64,000 nt of DNA, from positions 1 to 64,000 of IMG/VR virus record IMGVR_UViG_3300050343_000199; one strand, 5' to 3'. Each line of letters starts with the position of its first letter. Position 1 is the stretch's first letter. Shown one piece after another: positions 32,856 to 41,175 of this stretch. A model generated the notes under the pieces. It did not search any database and was not told the DNA's origin. It saw only the letters and a list, made by a program, of their open reading frames with translations. The position numbers were made by a program, and so were the translations under genes. This DNA comes from a virus.

Positions 32856-34670
32856 TTAACTTAATCCAGAACCCGAAATATATGCAGTATTAGCAGCAGT
32901 AAAAACAAAAGTGCATGCTCCACGTTGAGCTAAAATTCTAGTACCATTAGTACCATCAGCAGTATTATATAAAGTAAGTCCGGAACCTTCTATAATGTTT
33001 ATATCACTAGTAGTTTGATTTACTATAGTAACCATATCACCAGCAGTAAATCCAGTAGGAACAGTTATACTTTGTGATGCAGCAGACTGAACTATCATTT
33101 TACCAGCATCACCAGTAACCAATGTATAAGCACCACTCTTAACTTCAACGCCAAGTCTTCTTAGTGGACCTATTGAATCACTTATAGATCCTACTGACAA
33201 TGTATTAGTAGTAGTAGCACCTCTACCAGTTACACTATCAAGAGTGTCAATTTCATTGGCAGTATTTCTAGCACGAACAGTAATTGTTCCGACCATACCA
33301 GAGTGATTACCACATTGATAAACATAAGATCCAACAGATCCTCCATTACTTATCTGTGGTGTCCAAGATACTTGCCCTGATGTAGCACCTTGATTAGAAA
33401 CCGTTGGGTTGCTAACAGAAGTGCCACCAGAAGTATCTCTTATATAAAATGGATGATTTGTCCCACTACTTATAACAAATTGAATAGTATCTCCTTCATT
33501 GATAGTAATAGGTGCATCATCACCAGAAACGCTACCTAATCTATCATTACCATTTAAATTATATTCTGAGGTGGATGGTGCTGTTACTGCTATACTATAA
33601 ATCTGACCTGTAGATCCACTTGATTGATCAACCCATTGTACATTTCCTGCACCATCACTAGACAATACTTGTTCACTAGTTCCATTGGTAGTTGGATAAG
33701 TTAAACCACCAGCAGTCAGAGAACCAGTGATAGTTACACCAGAAGATGAAAATACTGCTCTATCAGTTAGACCATCCTGACTTGTAATTCTAACCGCAGG
33801 ACCAGAACCAAGAATTAAATTCGCGCTACCACCAGGAGCTCTTATATAAAATGTATCGGTAGAGGATGTATAAGAGATACGACCATCTTGACTTGCACCA
33901 AAATTTAATACTACATCATCAGCAACTTGAATTTGATCATTGAAATCCGTGCTTCCACCAAAAATAAGATTATTATTAGTGCTAGATCCTCTACCAGTTA
34001 CAGTGTCAAGTGTATCTACTTCTGTATATGATGTTAAATACCCAGAATTAGCATGATCACCCCAACCATATGCAGTATCCCAACTAGTTATCTTAGCAGT
34101 AGTAACACCAGCAGCATCACCAAGTGAGGTTAGATATGCTGATAAATCTGGTGGAGTATATGAAAATACTCCATTAGAATTATTGTATGTTAGTGCAGCA
34201 GTACCAACAGAGTTACTAGTAACAGATAAACTTGCTAGTGAAATACCACCACCACCGCCACCTGATCCAGTACCTGCAGGACTAGCATCTACCCATTGGG
34301 TTGAATCTCCATCATTATAATATATTTTTAAATATCCAGTATCGGATTGCCACCAAAGATCTCCATCACTAGGTGATGTAGGTGCAGTATCTGATGCTGT
34401 TACTGAAGCACCACCCCCATTTCCAAGAGAAGTTAAATATCCTGCTTGACTATGATCTCCCCAACTATATGCAGTATTCCAATTAGCAATATTTATTGAA
34501 GTGATACTACCTGCAGTAGAAGAAGTAAATATTGGGTCAGATTCATTTGTACTACTAGAAACTCCAGATCTCCAAGTAAGTCCATCCCATAACCATGTTA
34601 TGTTACCAACAGTGTGTGTATAGCTACCATCTGTTGGTTGCCCTGAGGTTGCGGGAAAATTGATTGCCAT
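32856..34670 (-). CDS. Tail fibre with embedded cupredoxin-like domain, 604 residues
   Basis: Start is ATG 34670 (MAINFPATSGQPTDGSYTHT), chosen because the 744-residue fibre at 36276-38510 starts with the same leader and because a late promoter lies between the longer GTG start (34745) and this ATG. Modules in order: leader; NWNTAYSWGDHSQAGYL; LWWQSDTGYLKIYYNDGDS; a second NWDTAYGWGDH-type unit; beta-helical region; then a cupredoxin-like domain (about residues 360-470) with possible copper ligands H406, C453, H456 and M459 (QCGNHSGM). A C-terminal beta-domain follows. Such a domain in a fibre is unusual. Copper binding is a prediction; structural use without metal is possible. Confidence 0.85.
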   Translation of the reverse strand: MAINFPATSGQPTDGSYTHTVGNITWLWDGLTWRSGVSSSTNESDPIFTSSTAGSITSINIANWNTAYSWGDHSQAGYLTSLGNGGGASVTASDTAPTSPSDGDLWWQSDTGYLKIYYNDGDSTQWVDASPAGTGSGGGGGGISLASLSVTSNSVGTAALTYNNSNGVFSYTPPDLSAYLTSLGDAAGVTTAKITSWDTAYGWGDHANSGYLTSYTEVDTLDTVTGRGSSTNNNLIFGGSTDFNDQIQVADDVVLNFGASQDGRISYTSSTDTFYIRAPGGSANLILGSGPAVRITSQDGLTDRAVFSSSGVTITGSLTAGGLTYPTTNGTSEQVLSSDGAGNVQWVDQSSGSTGQIYSIAVTAPSTSEYNLNGNDRLGSVSGDDAPITINEGDTIQFVISSGTNHPFYIRDTSGGTSVSNPTVSNQGATSGQVSWTPQISNGGSVGSYVYQCGNHSGMVGTITVRARNTANEIDTLDSVTGRGATTTNTLSVGSISDSIGPLRRLGVEVKSGAYTLVTGDAGKMIVQSAASQSITVPTGFTAGDMVTIVNQTTSDINIIEGSGLTLYNTADGTNGTRILAQRGACTFVFTAANTAYISGSGLS

Positions 34671-34692
34671 TTCTAAAATGCTCCTTCCGTGA

Positions 34693-34700
34693 TATTTATT
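34693..34700 (-). promoter_or_regulatory. T4-type late promoter core (AATAAATA)
   Basis: AATAAATA on the minus strand in the gap between the propeller gene (ends 34712) and the fibre ATG at 34670; an AAGGAG ribosome site lies between. Confidence 0.65.
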
Positions 34701-34711
34701 ATTGTTGATCC

Positions 34712-36253
34712 TTATTTGTGTGTCACGTATGGACCATATGTCCACTCAGCAGGTTTAGATGCTACACCAATTCTAATTTCAATTACACCTTGTGGTGCGG
34801 GGGAACTCTTTTCAGTTCCAGGTGGCATATAAAGATGTCCATTTGGAGCAGGAATTAAACTACGACCATAATCAGTTCCAGGTCCAGTCGCATCATTCCA
34901 ACCCGGCATATCAATTAATTCGTAACCATGTTCTGCAGGACAAGCTGCTGCAGCTGCAGTATTACTTTCTCCAAATCCAGTGTAAATTTTGAGTAGTTTA
35001 TTATTATTACCGGGAGCAGCATAAATGTTACCATCTGCTCCAATTACACAACCTACATGTCTATGATCTGTACCGTGAGTTTGATTATTAACATCAACTG
35101 TACCAATCGCTGCATTAGTTTTATCTGTATTTGATAAATTAGCAAGTACAGTTCTACCAGTTAATTGATGGAAAGTATTTGCAATAGGATCATACTTCAT
35201 AATCCATGGATATTCATCGGGTAAAATATAAATCATACCATCAGGACCCATCTCACATGCTTGTGTGAGATTAGTCATAGTAAGTGAATTCATCAAGAAC
35301 CAACTATCAGCTGAAGTTGAAGATCCGTTATCCGCATATGCTTTATGTGTGAAGTTTACAGTATCTGCAACTGGATCAATAACACCAATATACCTATGGT
35401 AGTTACCAATCATATAAATTTTTCCATCTGGTCCTAGACAAGCATCGCTGAATTTATGGCGACCAGTTCCATTGGTAGAATTCCATGGATATGAACCACC
35501 AGTATCATCAACCAAATTACCAATGTTACCAGTCGTTGCGCCAACTTGAATAGCTTCATACGTTACTGGATTGTATTTTATAACACAATCGTGGAAATCT
35601 GGAACCATATAAATGCACCCATTATTGGGAGCTACAATTCCAGTGCAGAACATAAACCCTGCTTTGGAGTTCAAACTATACGACCCTGGAGAGGAGAATA
35701 GATTATCACCAATAGTGTTCTCTGCTGTTACACTACCAAGTACTCTAGGTCCACCGGGATATGGTTGCCAGTTGGTATGGTTCAGAGGATCGTAGTGATA
35801 TAAATCGTCTCCTCTAGCAGGAACATTAACTACAGTACCATTTGGAGTTGCGACCATTGCTGAAGTTTTACTAGATGCCATATCCTGACCAGCACTGGAG
35901 TGGATATATGACTTTCTGGTATTAGGATCAATCATTAATGTAAATACTGCTCCCTGTCTTCCGCAATAAATTTTACCATTGTTAGTGACAGTACCACCTT
36001 TCCATCCATACTCATCACGATATGGTCCTCTAGTATAAGTTTCATATCCAGTTATAGCACCAGTATTAGCATCAATAATTGGTGTATTCTGAATAGGAAT
36101 TTCAGACCAAGACCCTAAAGCACTAGGAACAACGGATGGGAATGAATTATTACCAACAAAATCATCCTTATTCATATGGTATTGGTGACTGCCACCTTGC
36201 CAAGCATAAGCATAATAATGCTCGGTTCCTACTTTTTGCCTTGCGTTAGTCAT
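34712..36253 (-). CDS. Putative beta-propeller virion protein, 513 residues
   Basis: At least six repeats of the form G.DG.IY..P....W.MKYDP occur: NNGKIYCGRQGAVFTLMIDP, APNNGCIYMVPDFHDCVIKY, GPDGKIYMIGNYHRYIGVID, GPDGMIYILPDEYPWIMKYD, GADGNIYAAPGNNNKLLKIY and APNGHLYMPPG. Spaced about 60-90 residues apart, they indicate a six-bladed NHL- or SMP30-like propeller. No signal peptide or catalytic site is evident. Lying between two fibre genes with a late promoter just upstream, it is best read as a receptor- or glycan-binding head. Confidence 0.75.
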   Translation of the reverse strand: MTNARQKVGTEHYYAYAWQGGSHQYHMNKDDFVGNNSFPSVVPSALGSWSEIPIQNTPIIDANTGAITGYETYTRGPYRDEYGWKGGTVTNNGKIYCGRQGAVFTLMIDPNTRKSYIHSSAGQDMASSKTSAMVATPNGTVVNVPARGDDLYHYDPLNHTNWQPYPGGPRVLGSVTAENTIGDNLFSSPGSYSLNSKAGFMFCTGIVAPNNGCIYMVPDFHDCVIKYNPVTYEAIQVGATTGNIGNLVDDTGGSYPWNSTNGTGRHKFSDACLGPDGKIYMIGNYHRYIGVIDPVADTVNFTHKAYADNGSSTSADSWFLMNSLTMTNLTQACEMGPDGMIYILPDEYPWIMKYDPIANTFHQLTGRTVLANLSNTDKTNAAIGTVDVNNQTHGTDHRHVGCVIGADGNIYAAPGNNNKLLKIYTGFGESNTAAAAACPAEHGYELIDMPGWNDATGPGTDYGRSLIPAPNGHLYMPPGTEKSSPAPQGVIEIRIGVASKPAEWTYGPYVTHK

Positions 36254-36272
36254 TAAAACAGTGCTTTTTCAT

Positions 36273-36279
36273 TATTTAT
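36273..36279 (-). promoter_or_regulatory. T4-type late promoter core
   Basis: ATAAATA on the minus strand, 20 bases before the ATG at 36253. The TAA of the 744-residue gene (36276-36278) lies within it. Confidence 0.65.
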
Positions 36280-38510
36280 GAAAGAATTCTCCAACCATAG
36301 AATGCTCCACAGAAAACAAGTTTAATTGATTGCCCATTTTTATTAACAACAAAAGGCATTCCATGCATATCTTCACCCCAATATTTACCAGTTGTATTGG
36401 TTGTTGGTAACCAATACACACTAGATCCATTTTGATCTCCAGTCCATGGAGCAGGTCCAGTTTGTTGAATTCCTTGTTCAAGGGAGGGGTAGATTACAAT
36501 CGGACAATTTGTAGCATTACCAGGATTATAATCATATGATGGATACCCAGGACTAAATGCATTCGGGAAAGTACCATCATCATTTCTATTAAGTTTTCCA
36601 GTACCAACATCCAGTATCGTAATAGTATCTCCTTCTCTGCACATATAATGGATTGGAAGAACAAGAGATCTAGGAATTAATGTGTTAACTGCGATAATAC
36701 TATTCAAGTGCTCGGCACCTAATTGTAGGTTTACACTGGCGTCGTGTTTATATAATGTTTTTCCAGCACCACCAATTCCAACCTTAGATGATTTATAAAC
36801 CATCATACCATTAGATCCACCAAAGGAAGCAATGACATAGTACAATCTTCCTGTAGCACCACTAGCGGTGACCGTTTTAAATACTAAATTCTCTAATTGT
36901 AATCCTGTTCCCGACGTATACGGTTTAACTACAATTTCTTGAATATCGTTTGTTAGAGTTGTAGTAGTTACGTAATTTCCACCATTATATCCAGGTTGCA
37001 CATTTCCATCATATCCAATAGTCAATTCATTAAAATAGTCAACATTTAGTGGATTTGTAAAAGTTAATTCAATAACTCCATTATCAATAGAACTAGCAAC
37101 ATTCAACCAAGTATCAAACCTTGCATCAAATGCCAATGATACTGGATCTGGATGATCTGGGGGATTTGCAATTGGAGGGAGATTACCTGCAGTGTCAGAA
37201 TATGCAGGCATATACTGAGGTAAATTATTCCGTGCAATATTGTGTCCGACGATGGAACTCCCGTCCCCCCAATTCAGAGGATCATCTCCAGTATCTCCAT
37301 AAGACCATTCACCTCCAATATTTGAATTTGTTACGTCAATAGTTGGTTCAGCATTTATCGGATCTTCCACATAAATGACTCCACTCATTTCAGAATGATC
37401 ACCACATTGATAATAATAAGTACCAGTAGCTGCTGGTGTCCAAGAAATACTAGCAGTTCCCTCTCCTGTAGCTGCTGGATTGCTTACACTTGCACCTCCA
37501 TCACTAACTCTGATGTATAAAGGATGAGATCCACTTAGAGCAGAAGTATCAAATGTAACTGTGTCTCCAGTATACATTTTAACGGGAACATCATTTCCAC
37601 CTACTTGGCCATATCTATCATTACCAGATAAAGTATAGTATTTGCTATATGTGGTATTAGTAGCACTAGGTACAGTAATATCAAATGTTTCTGGTGATAC
37701 TAAGACACTACTAGTACTGCTACCTCCGCCAGTTTGATCTGCTACCCAAGCATAATCAGTTCCATTCCAACTTAAGATTTCTCCGGAAGATGCACCACTA
37801 GTATTCAAATGTACATCAACACCAGCGTTGATAGTGGACTGTAGTCCACCAATAGATGCTCCACTAAAACTAATGGTACTATTTTGAAAGTCAATAGAAG
37901 TTCCTGCTGCAGTAATACTACCACCAACATCAAGACTCAAACTTTCAGCAGCAATCCTACCAGTAACATTAACACCCTGTGCGGAAGTTTCTAATCTTTT
38001 TCCGTTAGATCCATAATGCAACTCAACTGCGCCGCCATTGAGAATTGATATTCCGCCACTAGCACCACTACCTTTTAGATAAACATCATATGATGCAATA
38101 GTACTAGTATTGGGTTTAATAGTTAAACTTCCTGTTGTACCACTTACATTCCAGTCAAAGAAAACATCAGGATGTCCAGATGCATGTCCAGTTCCAAGTC
38201 CTAATCCTGTGTCATCTTTTAGTACAAGATAGTTTGTTTGAGAACCTGGATATCCAGACACACTAGCGTTGTATACAATGCCGTCGTTTGGAGTCCAATT
38301 GGTTCCATCATACGCAAAAAATTCACCAGTTGCTAAACCAGTTGTATCTACATTTCCGATCTCATTAATATCAGTTATACCACCACCGCCTTGGCCACTA
38401 ACAGAAGCATTCCAACTAACTCCGTTCCATTTATAAGTAACGTAACCAACTACGTGGGTAAAAGAACCATCAGTTGCTTGTCCCGTAGTTGATGGGAAAT
38501 TGATTGCCAT
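36276..38510 (-). CDS. Tail fibre with embedded cupredoxin-like domain, 744 residues
   Basis: Leader MAINFPSTTGQATDGSFTHV is shared with the 604-residue fibre, as is a W.GVSW module. The middle is a cupredoxin-like domain (about residues 273-383: KYYTLSGNDRYGQVGGNDVP through SGVIYVEDP) with a complete ligand set H329 (GSHPLYIRV), C369, H372 and M375 (QCGDHSEM). The C-terminal half contains a beta-jelly-roll-like region (FDTWLNVASSIDNGVIELTF) and a final domain ending FVVNKNGQSIKLVFCGAFYG. The domain is as well conserved in its key residues as in the 604-residue paralogue although surrounding modules differ. Role of copper in a virion fibre is unknown. Confidence 0.85.
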   Translation of the reverse strand: MAINFPSTTGQATDGSFTHVVGYVTYKWNGVSWNASVSGQGGGGITDINEIGNVDTTGLATGEFFAYDGTNWTPNDGIVYNASVSGYPGSQTNYLVLKDDTGLGLGTGHASGHPDVFFDWNVSGTTGSLTIKPNTSTIASYDVYLKGSGASGGISILNGGAVELHYGSNGKRLETSAQGVNVTGRIAAESLSLDVGGSITAAGTSIDFQNSTISFSGASIGGLQSTINAGVDVHLNTSGASSGEILSWNGTDYAWVADQTGGGSSTSSVLVSPETFDITVPSATNTTYSKYYTLSGNDRYGQVGGNDVPVKMYTGDTVTFDTSALSGSHPLYIRVSDGGASVSNPAATGEGTASISWTPAATGTYYYQCGDHSEMSGVIYVEDPINAEPTIDVTNSNIGGEWSYGDTGDDPLNWGDGSSIVGHNIARNNLPQYMPAYSDTAGNLPPIANPPDHPDPVSLAFDARFDTWLNVASSIDNGVIELTFTNPLNVDYFNELTIGYDGNVQPGYNGGNYVTTTTLTNDIQEIVVKPYTSGTGLQLENLVFKTVTASGATGRLYYVIASFGGSNGMMVYKSSKVGIGGAGKTLYKHDASVNLQLGAEHLNSIIAVNTLIPRSLVLPIHYMCREGDTITILDVGTGKLNRNDDGTFPNAFSPGYPSYDYNPGNATNCPIVIYPSLEQGIQQTGPAPWTGDQNGSSVYWLPTTNTTGKYWGEDMHGMPFVVNKNGQSIKLVFCGAFYGWRILS

Positions 38511-38535
38511 TTCTAAACCAGACTATCTGCTAATC

Positions 38536-38802
38536 TTATTTATTATAATATCCACGTGGATACTGTAATCCTTTATGTGGTCTTCTTCCTCTCAAGAAAC
38601 CATGTTCAACAGAATGATCTCCTGTAGCACCATCAGAAAGATTAGTGATTAAATGATTTAGGGGGTTAGTTGCTGTACTTTGAGATCTGGAAGTTCCCGA
38701 AAATACTGTAGGTACAACATCAGTATTTGTATTTGCAATTAATTGTACAGTTGAAAATCCAGATACCACACTAGTTAGATTTGAAAAAGTAAAATCTGCC
38801 AT
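38536..38802 (-). CDS. Small virion protein, 88 residues
   Basis: A serine/threonine-rich N-terminal half (MADFTFSNLTSVVSGFSTVQ) is followed by a basic C-terminal tail (FLRGRRPHKGLQYPRGYYNK). Tails of this kind end several small cyanophage structural proteins. Its ATG overlaps the stop of the 789-residue gene (TGATG), so it is likely made in step with it. Attachment peptide or fibre linker is possible; unknown. Confidence 0.7.
   Translation of the reverse strand: MADFTFSNLTSVVSGFSTVQLIANTNTDVVPTVFSGTSRSQSTATNPLNHLITNLSDGATGDHSVEHGFLRGRRPHKGLQYPRGYYNK
38537..38544 (-). promoter_or_regulatory. T4-type late promoter core (AATAAATA)
   Basis: AATAAATA on the minus strand, 27 bases before the ATG at 38510, partly overlapping the TAA of the 88-residue gene. 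Confidence 0.65.
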
Positions 38803-41171
38803 CAGGTAGTCCTCGCTAGGAATAGCATACCTTCACTAGAATTATTAGTCACTCCATCTAAACCAGTTTGTTGCGCTGCATATGATGCTTGGATAACCTC
38901 ATAAATTTCAGATCCACTTACTGTAACTGTATCACCTGGTCTGAATTCTGTTAGTCCTGGAGTTGTTGCTACTTGTAGCAACACAAAATCATCTGGTAGA
39001 TAATATGGGCAAGGAATCATTCTTTGTGAAATTGGAATAGTTTTGATAGGCTTGTAGTAATCTGCACTAGCATCCATACTCACATTACCGTACTTATCGT
39101 ATGTACTATTTCTGTAATAGATAGCTGTTGAATTATTCGTGCCCTCTTTAATATTATTATAATAGTCGTCATACACGTAGTGGTTATAACTGCCATCCCC
39201 TCTCATATATCCATAATAAGCATTTCTTGCCTGACTATACGAGGTCACAGGTTCATTAGATGTAGCACGATATGATGAATATCCACTGGTATAACCAGGC
39301 ATGTATGTCGTTACTCTCAATCCTTGAGTAACATTAGTCAAATACGAAGTATATGCTCCCAAGAATACCTCATCTAAATCAAATACATTATTACCATATC
39401 CATCACCTACATGAAAATTAAATACAGCAAAAGGTTCAGTTTTTTCATTGATTGTTTGAGTGAATTGAATAACTGCAAAATTTGTATCTTGCGGTGCTTG
39501 AGCTCTAAAGGTTTTAATCTGCATTGGATATGCAGTTGGAGTTGAAGATGTGCTTACAGTCAAAAAATCTACACTAGTAGTGATATTAATATCTTGTCTA
39601 TCTAATCCCATGTAACCAGTGAACGCTCCCCAATCATTTGTAACAGTAATACTAGTTGAAGATGATCCTCTGTGGTTTAAAAATTCCCATCCATTGCCAC
39701 ATTGTATTTTTAAAGTCCAAGCAGTGCTGGCACTACCCTCTAGGAATAACGAGTAAAATGTATTTCCATATTTTTTAGTGGCGTCGTTTTCTACATTAAG
39801 AACAGCAAAAGCACCTACACCAGATTTTTGGTAGAAATTAGATCCACCACCTAACGTAGTTACCTTGATACTAGCAATGCCATCATATGCATTATTAGAT
39901 GTTTCTGGGGTAGTAACACCAAATCTAATATCACCAGTTGTGGCAGTACCACCAACTAGTTCTCCTGGAATTGTAAATACTTCATCATCAGTCCACCCAG
40001 ATCCAAGACTGTGGATGGTGATATTTTTTAAATGATTATCATTGTAAGCTCCTCTCCAAACTCTCAACTTAAGTTCAGATCTTCCTCCAGATGCAGGTAC
40101 AGTATATTTGTAATACGGATCTGAATTTACTTGAGATGGAAGAGATGCATTTACATTACCAGGAAGAAGATTGATTACTCCTTTTGCAGTTGCAGTAGTT
40201 TCACTACAATAGATATACTTTCTAATACCATCTTCTCCAGGTCTTCCTACAAATGATGGATTGAGAAGGGATGCAGGATAAAAAGGTTCTGATTCTGATT
40301 GTGGATATGACTGAGTGTACCAAGTTAAATTAGCACCAGGAACACAACTAACATTAATAGTATTATTTCTGTAAGATATAGAAGTCTCATTATCGGGAGT
40401 ACTTCCATATGTCGCATCATTATAAACAATCCTTTGATCATTATCAAATGAATCTACATCTCTACATACAGTAATATTTGTTGCATTTCCAGAAACATTT
40501 TCAAATTCAATATTATCACCATAGTAAATATCAATAGTCGGATTGATATAATCGGATGCCTGTTGTGCTTCTTGCTGCCAAACTACAGGAAACTGGGAAT
40601 TAGATGTTGAATGACCATCAATATCAATTGCGATACCGTTAGTTGCATTAGATGCTGATGTTGCAACTTTAAATCTATCTCTACTAACGTTAATTATATA
40701 AACTAAAGTATCAGGTGCTAAATTAGTTCCTAATGTATATTGTGCATCAGTTTCTCCCGGAAGATATCGGACAGGATCACCTGTTTTTAAACCATGACGA
40801 GCATAAATGAGCTCATCAGTGGTTAGATCAGCCATATTAGCATAGTATGGTGCATAAGTATTAATGCCAAGTTTTTTTTCAACTTTATAGTCTGTACCAA
40901 CTTCAGTAACTTTATAACTTTGAGTTTGAATACTTCCCCAGCTAATCTCACCTTGATCTGCATTATTAGCATCTCTAAGAGATGCTAAATTTCCACGTAG
41001 AGTTGTACTATTTCCATCTGGAGCCACACAAATTTGAGGAACGCCAGTTACAGTTGATCCTGCATTCAATCCTAGATTACCCAATGCAGTTTCAAGAGCA
41101 TCCATTAAATTTTGTTTTGTCCATCCAGAGTTGCCATTGTTGACATCAACAACTGATTTTAAAACTGACAT
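38802..41171 (-). CDS. Virion structural protein, 789 residues
   Basis: Begins MSVLKSVVDVNNGNSGWTKQ, NLMDALETALGNLG, an N-terminal helix-turn typical of a group of cyanophage structural proteins. Later parts hold a Tyr-rich region (YYGYMRGDGSYNHYVYDDYY) and a beta-domain with an ITIHSLGSGWTDDEVFTIPG sequence, similar to the G-x-G-Y-type repeats elsewhere. The C-terminus (FRPGDTVTVSGSEIYEVIQA) is a classic strand closure. It is coupled to the 88-residue gene. Likely fibre or baseplate-associated; no known enzyme domain is seen. Confidence 0.75.
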   Translation of the reverse strand: MSVLKSVVDVNNGNSGWTKQNLMDALETALGNLGLNAGSTVTGVPQICVAPDGNSTTLRGNLASLRDANNADQGEISWGSIQTQSYKVTEVGTDYKVEKKLGINTYAPYYANMADLTTDELIYARHGLKTGDPVRYLPGETDAQYTLGTNLAPDTLVYIINVSRDRFKVATSASNATNGIAIDIDGHSTSNSQFPVVWQQEAQQASDYINPTIDIYYGDNIEFENVSGNATNITVCRDVDSFDNDQRIVYNDATYGSTPDNETSISYRNNTINVSCVPGANLTWYTQSYPQSESEPFYPASLLNPSFVGRPGEDGIRKYIYCSETTATAKGVINLLPGNVNASLPSQVNSDPYYKYTVPASGGRSELKLRVWRGAYNDNHLKNITIHSLGSGWTDDEVFTIPGELVGGTATTGDIRFGVTTPETSNNAYDGIASIKVTTLGGGSNFYQKSGVGAFAVLNVENDATKKYGNTFYSLFLEGSASTAWTLKIQCGNGWEFLNHRGSSSTSITVTNDWGAFTGYMGLDRQDINITTSVDFLTVSTSSTPTAYPMQIKTFRAQAPQDTNFAVIQFTQTINEKTEPFAVFNFHVGDGYGNNVFDLDEVFLGAYTSYLTNVTQGLRVTTYMPGYTSGYSSYRATSNEPVTSYSQARNAYYGYMRGDGSYNHYVYDDYYNNIKEGTNNSTAIYYRNSTYDKYGNVSMDASADYYKPIKTIPISQRMIPCPYYLPDDFVLLQVATTPGLTEFRPGDTVTVSGSEIYEVIQASYAAQQTGLDGVTNNSSEGMLFLARTT

Positions 41172-41175
41172 CTAA

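Noticed and set aside
34671-34745. GTG start at 34745 for the 604-residue fibre
   Set aside because: The paralogous leader starts at ATG 34670, a late promoter lies between the two, and the longer form would overlap the propeller gene.
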